Below are positions 44,132 through 52,821 of a stretch of 64,000 nucleotides of DNA, piece by piece. How positions within the stretch are numbered: position 1 is the stretch's first letter; each line of letters starts with the position of its first letter. Location: assembly GCA_017577615.1 (NCBI GenBank), contig PKRE01000002.1, positions 248,001 to 312,000 on the forward strand. The letters run 5' to 3'. The notes beneath the pieces are model-generated. The model was not told the origin of the DNA. It did not search any database and saw only the letters and a list, made by a program, of their open reading frames with translations. The translations under genes and the position numbers were made by a program. The DNA is from Gammaproteobacteria bacterium (GTDB taxonomy: Bacteria; Pseudomonadota; Gammaproteobacteria; Steroidobacterales; Steroidobacteraceae).

Positions 44132-44422
44132 ATGTCTCGCGTCGCGTTTCGTTTCTCACTCGTCCTCGCCGCGCTGGTCGCGGTGCTCGTGAGCGCAATG
44201 AACCAGGACACCGTCGGAATCGAGCTCGCATTCTGGCGGTTGGAAGCATCTCTGGGGCTTGCGTTGGTGGTGGCGTTCGTGGTCGGCATGTTGGCAGGGC
44301 TGACTTGGCGCACTTCATGGATCGCCTCGCTCCTGGCCGAACGAGGGCGTTTGCGGCGTGCCCTGCGTATTGCAGAGGCCCGTGCGCGTAGCGATGCCTC
44401 CGGGGCGAGCGAGACTCACTAA
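44132..44422 (+). CDS. lapA: LapA-family inner membrane protein
   Basis: A 96-residue protein with two membrane helices (about 5-25 and 44-66) and a short cytoplasmic coiled coil rich in Arg/Ala. It fits the LapA (YciS) family, which with LapB regulates LpxC turnover and lipopolysaccharide level in E. coli. The typical MNQDTVGIELAFW segment after the first helix supports this. The ATG at 44132 gives MSRVAFRFSLVLAAL; the longer frame from 44039 lacks similarity. No LapB/YciM is found directly downstream, unlike E. coli. Confidence 0.8.
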   Translation: MSRVAFRFSLVLAALVAVLVSAMNQDTVGIELAFWRLEASLGLALVVAFVVGMLAGLTWRTSWIASLLAERGRLRRALRIAEARARSDASGASETH

Positions 44423-44646
44423 TCCCTGGACGACCGTAGGGTGCGGCCGCCGGGCTTTGGTGGACAGATACACAGCCGGTGCTCTTGCTCGCGGGTAGTG
44501 CTGCCAACCCCCGTGTGCGACCCCCTGCCATTTCTCGGCGAACGACGCAAAAATTTCCTAGCCGCGTGGCGTGAGATGTGCGCCAGAATGCCCCTCGAAG
44601 AGCAGGCGCGCATGCTCGAACGTCAGATACAGCTAAGGAGAGGCAT

Positions 44647-44946
44647 ATGCACAAGCACAAGAGGGGATTGGCGTTGCGCAAGTCGGCACAGTTCCTGGTT
44701 GCCAGCCTACTGCCTTTGAGCGTCTGGGCCGGTCCAGTCGATATCAACACGGCCGATGCCGCGACGATCGCAAGGGAGCTCGAGGGCATTGGTCTCAGCC
44801 GCGCTCAAGCGATCGTCGAGTATCGAGAGAAGCACGGCGCCTTTAAGTCGGTGGAGGAGCTGCGCAAGGTGAAGGGTATCGGCGCAAAGACGATCGAGCT
44901 CAACCGCGCCAACATCCGCTTGGGAGCCGTCGCACCCAAGAAGTAG
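44647..44946 (+). CDS. secreted ComEA-like helix-hairpin-helix protein
   Basis: A 99-residue protein: N-terminal export signal (about 1-27, cleavage near VWAGP), then the double helix-hairpin-helix fold VDINTADAATIARELEGIGLSRAQAIVEYR..GAFKSVEELRKVKGIGAKTIE. This domain binds double-stranded DNA; ComEA proteins act in DNA uptake, while stand-alone proteobacterial homologues are common and often of unknown role. The ribosome-binding site is strong (AAGGAG, 6-7 nt before the ATG). The 224 bp upstream (44423-44646) hold no convincing gene. Confidence 0.88.
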   Translation: MHKHKRGLALRKSAQFLVASLLPLSVWAGPVDINTADAATIARELEGIGLSRAQAIVEYREKHGAFKSVEELRKVKGIGAKTIELNRANIRLGAVAPKK

Positions 44947-45130
44947 CGTTTGAGCTGACGACGCGGGCGGCGTCAGCCGCCCGCGTGCTGTCGGTGCACT
45001 TTACGACAACATCGCGCTTACGGCGCGGCGTACCTCGATCGAGCGTGGCGCCGCACGAGAAACCGAACCTGAGACCATCCTGCGCGTTCTCCTTGCTATG
45101 ATGCTTTGATCGATAGCAGGAGGATGACGA

Positions 45131-46018
45131 GTGACGAAAGAGATCCGTACGGCCGTCTTTCCCGTTGCAGGAAGAGGTACACGTTTTCTCCCGGCGACCA
45201 AAGCGAGCCCGAAGGAAATGTTGCCGATCGTCGACAAGCCGCTCATCCAATATGCAGCCGAGGAAGCCCTTGCGGCCGGCGCTCGCAAGCTGGTCTTCAT
45301 CACGGGAAGCTCCAAGCGAGCGATCGAGGATCATTTCGACAGCGACCGAGAGCTGGAAGAAGCGCTCGAGGCACAAGGCAAAGAGGAGTTGCTGAAACAG
45401 CTGAGAGGCATCGTCCCATCGTGGGCAAGCTGCATTTACATTCGCCAACCATCACCGCTTGGGCTCGGCCACGCAGTCTTGTGCGCGCGTCCGGTGGTAG
45501 GCAACGAGCCGTTCTTCGTGCACCTCGCAGACGATCTCATCGATGCGCCCACGCCATGTTTGCGGCAGATGGCAGATGTGTATGCGCAGCGGGGTGGGAG
45601 CGTGCTCGGCGTGGAGACGGTTCCACGCAGGGAGACAGACAAGTACGGCATCGTGGCGACGGAGCAGCGAGAGGGTAGAGTCAGTCGAGTGAAGCAGATC
45701 GTCGAAAAACCACATCCGGATAAAGCTCCTTCGACCTTGGCCGTGGTCGGCCGGTACGTTCTTTCGCCGACGATTTTCGACAAGCTAGAGAGAACAGGTC
45801 GCGGCGCAGGTGGCGAGATTCAGCTCACGGACGCGATTGCGGACTTGCTGGCAGACGAGCCTGTGTACGCGTATGAGTTCGAGGGCAAGCGATACGATTG
45901 CGGTAACAAGCTCGGCTACTTGCAAGCGACGGTCGAGTTCGGACTGAAGCACGAGACGCTCGGCAACGAGTTCAAAGAGTATCTGGTGAGCTTGGCGTCG
46001 CGACTCACCCAGCAGTGA
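45131..46018 (+). CDS. galU: UTP-glucose-1-phosphate uridylyltransferase
   Basis: A 295-residue enzyme that makes UDP-glucose for surface glycans and trehalose. It has the nucleotidyltransferase motif PVAGRGTRFLPATKASPKEM, the uracil/sugar loop QPSPLGLGHAV, and EKPHPDKAPSTLAVVGRYV, plus KRYDCGNKLGYLQATVEFGL at the end. GTG 45131 is well supported by AGGAGG 7 nt upstream. A TATGAT at 45097-45102 might be the -10. A strong hairpin terminates it at 46062. Confidence 0.96.
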   Translation: MTKEIRTAVFPVAGRGTRFLPATKASPKEMLPIVDKPLIQYAAEEALAAGARKLVFITGSSKRAIEDHFDSDRELEEALEAQGKEELLKQLRGIVPSWASCIYIRQPSPLGLGHAVLCARPVVGNEPFFVHLADDLIDAPTPCLRQMADVYAQRGGSVLGVETVPRRETDKYGIVATEQREGRVSRVKQIVEKPHPDKAPSTLAVVGRYVLSPTIFDKLERTGRGAGGEIQLTDAIADLLADEPVYAYEFEGKRYDCGNKLGYLQATVEFGLKHETLGNEFKEYLVSLASRLTQQ

Positions 46019-46061
46019 GCAGCCGCGTCGGTAGCGTGGAATAAGCTACTGGCGTTTGGAG

Positions 46062-46091
46062 GTCCGATGCTGTGTCTTCACAGCATCGGAC
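46062..46091. terminator. 13-bp hairpin terminator between convergent galU and the S8 protease gene
   Basis: GTCCGATGCTGTG (46062-46074) and CACAGCATCGGAC (46079-46091), loop TCTT, then TTT. It sits 44 bp after galU and 51 bp before the end of the opposing gene, so it probably serves galU and possibly both. Confidence 0.8.
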
Positions 46092-46141
46092 TTTGCATAC
46101 TTAACCTCGCATCCTGGTCGTTGAAGTGCCAGACGTTCAGC

Positions 46142-48181
46142 TCATGACGTCGTTGACGCGCGGGACCTGCGTCGCGCGCGCCACATCCACCGCAGTAGAG
46201 CCAATACCACCAGCCAGCTGCAGTCAAACTGCCCACCGCCGCCCCGGCTGGCATTGTCATTCAAGATAGGCGCTGCGGACGTTGGGGGCGCGGTCGTCGT
46301 GGCGATACGGATCGGTGTCGGGCATGGGCGGCCTGAGGTGGGGGATGACGAAGTCGGATGTGCGCCCAACGAGTTGACGACGACATCTGCAGTGTCAGTT
46401 GCACCAGTGTCGTCCGTCACCGTCACGCGCACCGTGAGCTCGCCGGTTGCAGGAGCTTGTATGGTCACGATTGGATCATTGACACCGCTTAGGCTCGGCG
46501 GCGTCCCAGTCGAGGACACGATCGACCACTGGTAGGTGACGATGGCGCGATTGCATGCGGCCGAGCTGATGCTCGCATCCAGACGGATACTCTGACCGGG
46601 AAGGATGTTGTCGGGCGCTCGCACGGCGGCAATGGGACGCAACGCGTGGGCCACAGCGCCCGCAGCATCTACGAGGCCGGCGCCGCACGTCTCGGTCGTG
46701 CAATAGCATTCTTCCGTCTGTAGATCGTCGGGGCCGGTCGGAACACGGCAGTTCGGCATGCCGGTGTTCGGATTCGTTGGAAACGGCATCGCGCTGAGCT
46801 GCAACCGGTCGATCATATGAGTGCCTGATAGTCGGCCGTTCACGGCGTGCATCAGAGCTGCCGTGCCGGAGACCAGCGGCGCAGAAAAGCTCGTGCCGAT
46901 GTTGAAATTGAACTGGTCCGTGTACCCGGACGAAGCGGGCGTGGTTCTCCCCAGATTGGTCGCGGTGACGATCGAGAACAGACATGGTTGCCCGAGCGCC
47001 GTGTTGACGCAGTTACCACCGGGTGCAGCTATTCCAACCTGCGGTCCGATGTTACTGAATCCGGCTTTGGTGCCTGCTTGACGAACACCCGTGACACCGA
47101 GCACTCCCTGGCAGTTCGCCGGCACGTTGACAGGGCCACTCTGGTTACCGGCCGAGGCCACGATGAGGATCCCGTGTGCGGCGAGCTCGTTCACGACCGC
47201 TTGGTAAGCGGAAGTGCATGCACCTTCTCCACCCAGGCTCAAGTTGATGATCTGCGCGGGGTGCGTGTTGGCTGGAACACCTGGTACATCCAATCCGGCG
47301 GCCCAGCGCATCGCCGCGATGATGTCCGAGTCTTTGCCTCCGCATTTGCCCATGACGCGAACCGGTAGAATCCAGGCATGCCAGGCGACACCCGCGATGC
47401 CTACGCCGTTATTGGTGCGAGCGGCAATGAGAGCTGTGACGCGCGTGCCGTGCCACGAGCTGCTACGCGGCTCGCAGTCTTCGAACCCGGACAGGGCGAG
47501 ATCGGCCTCGTCGACCCAATCACCTGGGTCGGACGGGTCGGGATCGCGTCCATCGCCGTCGTTGGCGCTGATGAAGCTCGAGCTCGACTCCCCCGAGACA
47601 AAATCGAAGCCAGGCAACAGCTTGCCGCCTTCGCTCGCGTGCAGCAGATCCGGATGATCGAAGCGCACACCTGTGTCGAGCACGGCTACGACTGTGCCGC
47701 TGCTGCCTTGCGTAATGTCCCAGGCCGCATCGGCTCGCAGGGCGGCCATCTCCGAGCTGTGCAGGTACCACTGGTCTGCAATGAGTGGGTCGTTGGGTAA
47801 CACATGCGGGAAGCGTCGCAGGTCAGGAGAAGCGTATTCGACGGCGGGGTCAGCTTGCAGGCGTTCTATGAGCTCGTCGAGCGCAGCGCCGGAAAGATCG
47901 TGCTCAAGCTCGATCACCTCGATTGTCGGTGCGATCCTCGCGCCAAAGGTTATCTTCATGTGTGCGCGAGCACTGAGCTGCTCGGCTTTCTGCTGCATGC
48001 CGAGCGGTGGCGCACCTTGTTTCCATTTCACGATGATGCGATTCGTGGATTGAGGACCGATACGTGCAGGCTGAACTGAGACCGCTTGCCCGAAGGCCCC
48101 ACCCGGCAGCCAACACACGAACACCAGAAGGAGCTGACAAGCCCAGGCAAGTTGTTTTGCGCGGATTCTGCTCATCGACAT
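46142..48181 (-). CDS. secreted subtilisin-like S8 serine protease with GlyGly-CTERM-like tail
   Basis: A 679-residue predicted exported protease. Signal peptide (about 1-33, QLLLVFVCWLPGGAFGQA), an I9-like propeptide (about 45-120) and the S8 catalytic domain with Asp169 (VLDTGVRFDHPDL), His244 (SSWHGTRVTALIAA) and Ser431 (NIGTSFSAPLVSG). A PKD/cadherin-like beta domain follows (about 535-630). The end is a Thr/Ser/Pro linker, GGGG (647-650), one hydrophobic helix and an Arg cluster (RARRRSR). That is the layout of GlyGly-CTERM signals, processed by rhombosortase and tied to type II secretion. The start chosen (48181) puts the signal at the N-terminus; a GTG 28 codons upstream is the alternative. 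Confidence 0.88.
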   Translation of the reverse strand: MSMSRIRAKQLAWACQLLLVFVCWLPGGAFGQAVSVQPARIGPQSTNRIIVKWKQGAPPLGMQQKAEQLSARAHMKITFGARIAPTIEVIELEHDLSGAALDELIERLQADPAVEYASPDLRRFPHVLPNDPLIADQWYLHSSEMAALRADAAWDITQGSSGTVVAVLDTGVRFDHPDLLHASEGGKLLPGFDFVSGESSSSFISANDGDGRDPDPSDPGDWVDEADLALSGFEDCEPRSSSWHGTRVTALIAARTNNGVGIAGVAWHAWILPVRVMGKCGGKDSDIIAAMRWAAGLDVPGVPANTHPAQIINLSLGGEGACTSAYQAVVNELAAHGILIVASAGNQSGPVNVPANCQGVLGVTGVRQAGTKAGFSNIGPQVGIAAPGGNCVNTALGQPCLFSIVTATNLGRTTPASSGYTDQFNFNIGTSFSAPLVSGTAALMHAVNGRLSGTHMIDRLQLSAMPFPTNPNTGMPNCRVPTGPDDLQTEECYCTTETCGAGLVDAAGAVAHALRPIAAVRAPDNILPGQSIRLDASISSAACNRAIVTYQWSIVSSTGTPPSLSGVNDPIVTIQAPATGELTVRVTVTDDTGATDTADVVVNSLGAHPTSSSPTSGRPCPTPIRIATTTAPPTSAAPILNDNASRGGGGQFDCSWLVVLALLRWMWRARRRSRASTTS

Positions 48182-48850
48182 CAGGATGGGCTGCTCTCCG
48201 ATCGAGTCGGTGTCCGATTCTTCCACTGTATCGACATGAACGCCTTTGCGCCGTAAGCAGTTCACGTCGTAACGGAGGTGGATCTAAGCAGCGTCGGACT
48301 ACACGATATGCTTGACGGGCACTGCCCCGAAGGGGTCGGGCGTAGTCGCAGCTTGGCATGGCACGATCATTGATGCAGGCCATGCGGCTCGCCTGCCTAC
48401 GCAGGAGCGCCGGTCGGATCAGGACGTGCGTTGCCCGTAGCGTTTTGCGACGCGGAGTTGCCTACGCTCCTTGTGTCGAACGTCGAGCGCCGCACGATTC
48501 AAGCTAAAGAAAGGCAACGACGATTCGGCTTCGGGAAGGATCACGGATGCTTCCGTTCATGATGCGTCGCGCTTGCGGCGGAGTCGATCGGATGTTCCCT
48601 AAGGAAACTGTCATCATGTCGGATTCCGGATCCGACAGCAGGGGGCCTTCAATGCGACCAAACGCTCGCTGAACGTACCTGGGTGCGCGGGCGGACGATA
48701 TCGACCGCGTCGGGTTGATGCACGTTCGCCAACATCAACGCCGGTGGATTCGCGGTCTCAAGAGAGAACTTCTTGGAGCGCTTTGCAACGTAACGCCGAA
48801 TAGGCACTATTTCGGCAGCAAGACAATTAGAAGCACAACGAGGGGAGCAC
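48182..48850. other. 669-bp gap without a convincing gene
   Basis: No frame here has family similarity or a good ribosome-binding site. The region holds competing hairpins (GCAGGC 48375-48380 with GCCTGC 48391-48396, versus CCTGC 48392-48396 with GCAGG 48401-48405) and a palindrome GTCGGAT (48618-48624)/ATCCGAC (48630-48636). TTGCAA (48783-48788) with a weak -10 about 18 bp later may be the promoter of the next gene. Confidence 0.5.
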
Positions 48851-49414
48851 ATGCGCGTCCTTGCACTGATTGGCGCGACGATATTGGCGAGCGGCTGCGC
48901 GTTCCAGGCGACGGTTACGCCGCGCGAGTATCTCGACGAGCAGACTGCTGCGACGATTACGGTTGTCGCAGAGCCTTGGGTGTTCAATCGGGAATACGAC
49001 GGTGCACAGCGGGATTTCATCAATCTCTATGCCATCGATGTGAATCGCATGGGCGATCACCGCACGTATCTGGTCGTTGCAAACTATTGGCCCGACCGTG
49101 CGTTGCAAGACATGCGACCGGTGCTCGAGATTAGCACCGGAGACCTATCGCTTTCGCTTCGCGCCTTCGACGGTGAACCGCGGCAGATTGGAGTGGGCGG
49201 GACGCTCGACCCGAAAATTCCGCGTTCTGCGCAATATTGGTTCTACCCCATAGACACCGAATCGCTCGTTGCCATGGCTACCGGAGAAGGGCTCATCGTG
49301 GCTTTGGTAAAGGGCGAAGAGCGAGTGCCTTACGTCGTATGGCGCGACGGCAGCGCAGAGCTGAAAGCTTTTGTGAAGGAGATGGGGTGGGGCGAGAGCA
49401 GGGAAGCCATGTAG
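48851..49414 (+). CDS. hypothetical lipoprotein
   Basis: A 187-residue protein of unknown function. It has a lipoprotein signal MRVLALIGATILASGC (lipobox LASGC, Cys16) and a mature part with alternating beta-strand character (TITVVAEPWVF, RTYLVVANYWP, LIVALVKGEERVPYVVW). There are no membrane helices beyond the signal. The ribosome-binding site GAGGGGAG is strong. It could be an outer-membrane or periplasm-facing lipoprotein; no family was recognised. The next gene, also a lipoprotein, is 156 bp away on the same strand. Confidence 0.8.
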   Translation: MRVLALIGATILASGCAFQATVTPREYLDEQTAATITVVAEPWVFNREYDGAQRDFINLYAIDVNRMGDHRTYLVVANYWPDRALQDMRPVLEISTGDLSLSLRAFDGEPRQIGVGGTLDPKIPRSAQYWFYPIDTESLVAMATGEGLIVALVKGEERVPYVVWRDGSAELKAFVKEMGWGESREAM

Positions 49415-49570
49415 GCGAGTACTCTCAAGGCGTCGGACGATGTCACATGCCCATGCGCCAACCTTCGAGCGCGGAACTATTGCCGCGTTGCGAACCTTTC
49501 GCCATCGGATCAGGGTGCTGTTCCAGGCGCCGAGGCGAAGGCGCATAGCACGTAACGGAGGAGACGATCC

Positions 49571-49873
49571 ATGACGACGCTCAAGAGCTTGACGGCGCTG
49601 GTCGCCGCGACGGCGTTACTCGGCCTGGCAGGCTGCGGCCAGAACAATCAAGGTCGGACGGACGATTCGCAGATGGGCGACATGGCTCCAGGAACGACGA
49701 GCGAGCCGTCGACGAGCGAGCCGACTACTTCGGATCCTTATGGGACGGCGGCTCCTGGTCAAGATGACACGATGACTCAGCCCGAGGGTCCGGGCTCCAC
49801 GATGGGTGGCCCGGGTGAAATGACCGAGGAACCCGGCACTGCAGAGCAGGAGCCGACCTCACCGCCGCAGTAA
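49571..49873 (+). CDS. small low-complexity lipoprotein
   Basis: A 100-residue protein with lipoprotein signal MTTLKSLTALVAATALLGLAGC (lipobox LAGC, Cys22). The rest is Ser/Thr/Pro/Glu/Gly-rich without predicted structure (TSEPSTSEPTTSDPYG and similar). AGGAG lies upstream of the ATG. Such short disordered lipoproteins occur in many proteobacteria with no known role. A strong terminator follows. Confidence 0.8.
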   Translation: MTTLKSLTALVAATALLGLAGCGQNNQGRTDDSQMGDMAPGTTSEPSTSEPTTSDPYGTAAPGQDDTMTQPEGPGSTMGGPGEMTEEPGTAEQEPTSPPQ

Positions 49874-49910
49874 GTCGCAACACGCGAATCGAAGCACAAG
49901 CCCAAGCCAT

Positions 49911-49939
49911 CACGAGCCGCTGCATAGCAGCGGCTCGTG
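49911..49939. terminator. 13-bp hairpin between convergent genes
   Basis: CACGAGCCGCTGC (49911-49923) and GCAGCGGCTCGTG (49927-49939), loop ATA. It lies between the small lipoprotein gene and the opposing TonB-receptor gene and could terminate either. Confidence 0.75.
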
Positions 49940-49976
49940 CGTACAAGAGGGCAGCAGTCAACGCAGCCCTGTCTAC

Positions 49977-52439
49977 CTACAGGCGGTAGGCGGCGGTGAG
50001 CTCGTATGTGGGCCCGAACAGCGGACGTCCAAGAAAGACCCCGCCGGTATCGCCTGCGCCGATGATGCGCGCATTGCCCTCCGTCAACGCGAGCTCGTCG
50101 GTGATGTTGGTGCCGGTCAGCTGGAACGACCAATGCTCTCCCACCTCAATGCCAATGCCCGCATCGAGCGTGTCGTACTTCTCGAGGCGCTGCTGATTCT
50201 GAATATCCGAGTAGCGGTCGCCGACATGGGTCCATGTGAGATAGAAATTGATCTCACCCCACGAGGTGACTAGATCGTAACGAGGGATCAACCGGAACTG
50301 AACGCGCGGCTGACGCTGGACTCGATTGCCGGTTCGTAGGAAGGGGTCGCTTGCGTTGATGATGTCCTTTACTTCGGCATCGACCCAGTTGCCGAAGAGC
50401 TGGACCTGGAAGCTGTCCGTGATGCGAACTGCAGTTTCGACCTCGACACCATACGCGCGCGAGCCCGCGACACTCGTGACCTGACTCAGTGAGCCGTCGG
50501 GGTTGGCAACGAACTGACCAAAGGGCAGGCCTTTGAAATCATTGTAGAAGAGCGTGATGTAGGCGCCAACTCGGTCGGTCTGCGCCTTCAGCCCGATCTC
50601 GTACTGATCGACGGTTTGAGTGATGTCCTGTCCGTCGCGCAAATTGTCGAATTGTGGGAACTTGAAGCCCGAGTTGATGCGCAGGAAGGAGCTGATCTCG
50701 TCAGTCAAGTAGTAGTTGAGGCCGGCCGTCCAGGAGATGTCGTCTGCATCATGATCGATTCGGCGCACAGTGCCGGAAAGGATCTGCGCGTCGTTGTTGT
50801 AGAGCGTCAATGGATTGCCGTCCAAGTCCACGTTGGAGATCGTGTTTCCGACACGGCCGTCGATCTCCTGTTCTTCGTAACGCACGCCGAAGTCGAGGCG
50901 CAGACGATCCGAGAGCTCCCATTCGTCTGCCACGAAGATGGCGATGTTCTGGCCGTCGTAGTTGCCGACGATGCGGGCTGTTGTGGCGCCTGTAATGCCT
51001 TCGCGAGTCACGAGCGCACCGTTGTTCAAGGTCGCGTCGATCAGACGCGCATTTGGTTCCGATGCGATCAGTGTGTTGTTGCCTAAGAACCAGCTGTCGT
51101 CCGAAGAGTAGTCGGCGAAATAGACCCCGACGGTCAAGGTGTTGCCGGTGAAGATCTCGCGGCTGAAGCGCAGATCGTTCGTGAACGACTCAATGTCCTT
51201 GTCGACAGCCCAGCGACCGACGACGATGACCTGTTGATCGAGCGGGACCGGCTGACCGCTGCGCGTGAAAATGGCAGTACCCGATGTGGCGGGGCCAGCC
51301 GCAGCAACAAGTGCGGGGTTGGCGTTGGCTTGCTCAATAGTCTGCGCGAGAAAATCGGCGAGAGACGTCGGATTCGGCCCCGTGAAGATGGCCACCGTAT
51401 CCGCAGCGCCGGTCGTGAAATTTGCGCGGTTACTGATCGTCCACTCGCCAAGCGCAAGGTCGAGCGTTGCACCTGCAACGGTGAGGTTGATACCTCTGCC
51501 GTCGGCAAGATCGAGATCCCGGGTCACACCAGGGGCGGCTTCGATCGTGAAGTACCTCAGCTCATTGCTGTGGAACGTGTCTTCGCCGGGATCGAAACCG
51601 GGGTAGCGCGAGATATCTCGGCCTTCGTTGCGCGAAAGCAGGGGAATACCGGTGAAGAAGGCATTACGATCGCGCGTGTAGCGGGCGTATAGCGTTAACT
51701 CGCCGCTATCGAAGCTACGCGTGATCGTACCCACGATTTGGCCGCCCTTGTCGGCTGGGAACTCCGTTTCTCGCACACCGTCCGACTCCCGATAGAAGCC
51801 ACCTAGGCTGAAGTACCAGTTGTCAGCAAGCGGACCGCCGTAGAACGCGTCGGCACGGTACAGCTCCTGCGCGCCGATCGTGGCGCGCACGATGCCTTCG
51901 GGAGTGTCGCTGCCTTTTTTCTGAATGAAGTTCACCGTCACGCCGGGTTGCCCGTTTGAGAAAATCGGGCTTGGGCCGCCGCGGAGCACCTCGACCCGCT
52001 CTACCGTCTCATCGAGCCGAAACAGTGTGGAGTTCTCGAGGAAGGACAGCGTGGGAGGAGGGAAAAGCGGAGAGCCGTCGAGCTGGATCGTGACAAAAGG
52101 TGCATCACCGCCGCCGGGGAAGCCACGAATGTCGATGTTTGCTCCCGATACACCGCCGGTCGGCTCGACCCAAAGACCCGGCACAATCTTCAATAAATCA
52201 GCAGTGCTCTTGGGTGCGATCCGGACGATCTCCTCGGCATCGGCCGTGGTAATCGAGAAGCTCGCGTCGAGCCGATCGAGACCTGTCGTCCGCGCGGTGC
52301 CCGTCACGATGATCTCGGAGATCGGCTCGCGCGGGGACTGCGATTGCGATTGCGCTTGCGCGAGTGCGAGCGACGAGGCGAGCGTCGTCAGGCCAAACGT
52401 ACACGCACACCGCAAACCGGCTGCTGCTAAGACGCGCAT
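49977..52439 (-). CDS. TonB-dependent outer-membrane receptor
   Basis: An 820-residue receptor. Signal peptide (about 1-28), TonB-box-like ISEIIVTG (about 40-47), plug domain (about 55-170, with IVPGLWVEPTGGVSGANIDIRG and DETVERVEVLRGGPSPIF) and a 22-strand barrel pattern to the C-terminal YELTAAYRL. ATG 52439 is preferred because GGAGG precedes it; an in-frame start at 52517 would place 26 residues before the signal. The ligand cannot be assigned; large receptors of this kind import siderophores, vitamin B12, glycans or hydrophobic substrates. It is downstream of the Ser/Thr kinase gene on the same strand, 382 bp apart. Confidence 0.92.
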   Translation of the reverse strand: MRVLAAAGLRCACTFGLTTLASSLALAQAQSQSQSPREPISEIIVTGTARTTGLDRLDASFSITTADAEEIVRIAPKSTADLLKIVPGLWVEPTGGVSGANIDIRGFPGGGDAPFVTIQLDGSPLFPPPTLSFLENSTLFRLDETVERVEVLRGGPSPIFSNGQPGVTVNFIQKKGSDTPEGIVRATIGAQELYRADAFYGGPLADNWYFSLGGFYRESDGVRETEFPADKGGQIVGTITRSFDSGELTLYARYTRDRNAFFTGIPLLSRNEGRDISRYPGFDPGEDTFHSNELRYFTIEAAPGVTRDLDLADGRGINLTVAGATLDLALGEWTISNRANFTTGAADTVAIFTGPNPTSLADFLAQTIEQANANPALVAAAGPATSGTAIFTRSGQPVPLDQQVIVVGRWAVDKDIESFTNDLRFSREIFTGNTLTVGVYFADYSSDDSWFLGNNTLIASEPNARLIDATLNNGALVTREGITGATTARIVGNYDGQNIAIFVADEWELSDRLRLDFGVRYEEQEIDGRVGNTISNVDLDGNPLTLYNNDAQILSGTVRRIDHDADDISWTAGLNYYLTDEISSFLRINSGFKFPQFDNLRDGQDITQTVDQYEIGLKAQTDRVGAYITLFYNDFKGLPFGQFVANPDGSLSQVTSVAGSRAYGVEVETAVRITDSFQVQLFGNWVDAEVKDIINASDPFLRTGNRVQRQPRVQFRLIPRYDLVTSWGEINFYLTWTHVGDRYSDIQNQQRLEKYDTLDAGIGIEVGEHWSFQLTGTNITDELALTEGNARIIGAGDTGGVFLGRPLFGPTYELTAAYRL

Positions 52440-52821
52440 GGCATGCCTCCACACGATCGCTGAAGCTGCACTCTTCGATTGCTGAGATGTCAAGTCAATA
52501 CGCAGGGCCAACGACATCTAATGTATACATCCGGCACGGTATGTGATTGCACATATGCACACAGATCCGTGCACATCTGACACGACTCGCATGGAGCGCT
52601 ACGTAGCTCTTTCATGAACGCTCAGAGATGTGCGAGCGCAAATCCGTCGATGGCGTGGCAAGCATCGCGAGTCGAGCGCGGGAACAATGAGGCTAAGGCA
52701 TTGTGTCTTTCCATGCCGTCAGGAAGCGGACGGATCGACGCTTTAGATAGAGCGGTGCGAGGCCCGTCAGAGTACAAGTTGGGACGGTGCGTGCCAGGTG
52801 GCAGCCCAGAGCAGAGATACG
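52440..52821. promoter_or_regulatory. 382-bp gap upstream of the TonB receptor with stacked palindromes
   Basis: No convincing gene; a short rightward frame (52614-52850) has no ribosome-binding site. Close to the receptor start are ATGTATACAT (52521-52530), ATGTG (52541-52545)/CACAT (52550-52554), and TGCAC (52556-52560)/GTGCA (52569-52573). These could be operators or part of the receptor promoter (TATACA on the - strand). Confidence 0.45.

Noticed and set aside
44441..44719. Short frame with a plausible helix just before the ComEA-like gene
   Set aside because: No convincing ribosome-binding site, overlaps the real gene out of frame and lacks any recognised motif.
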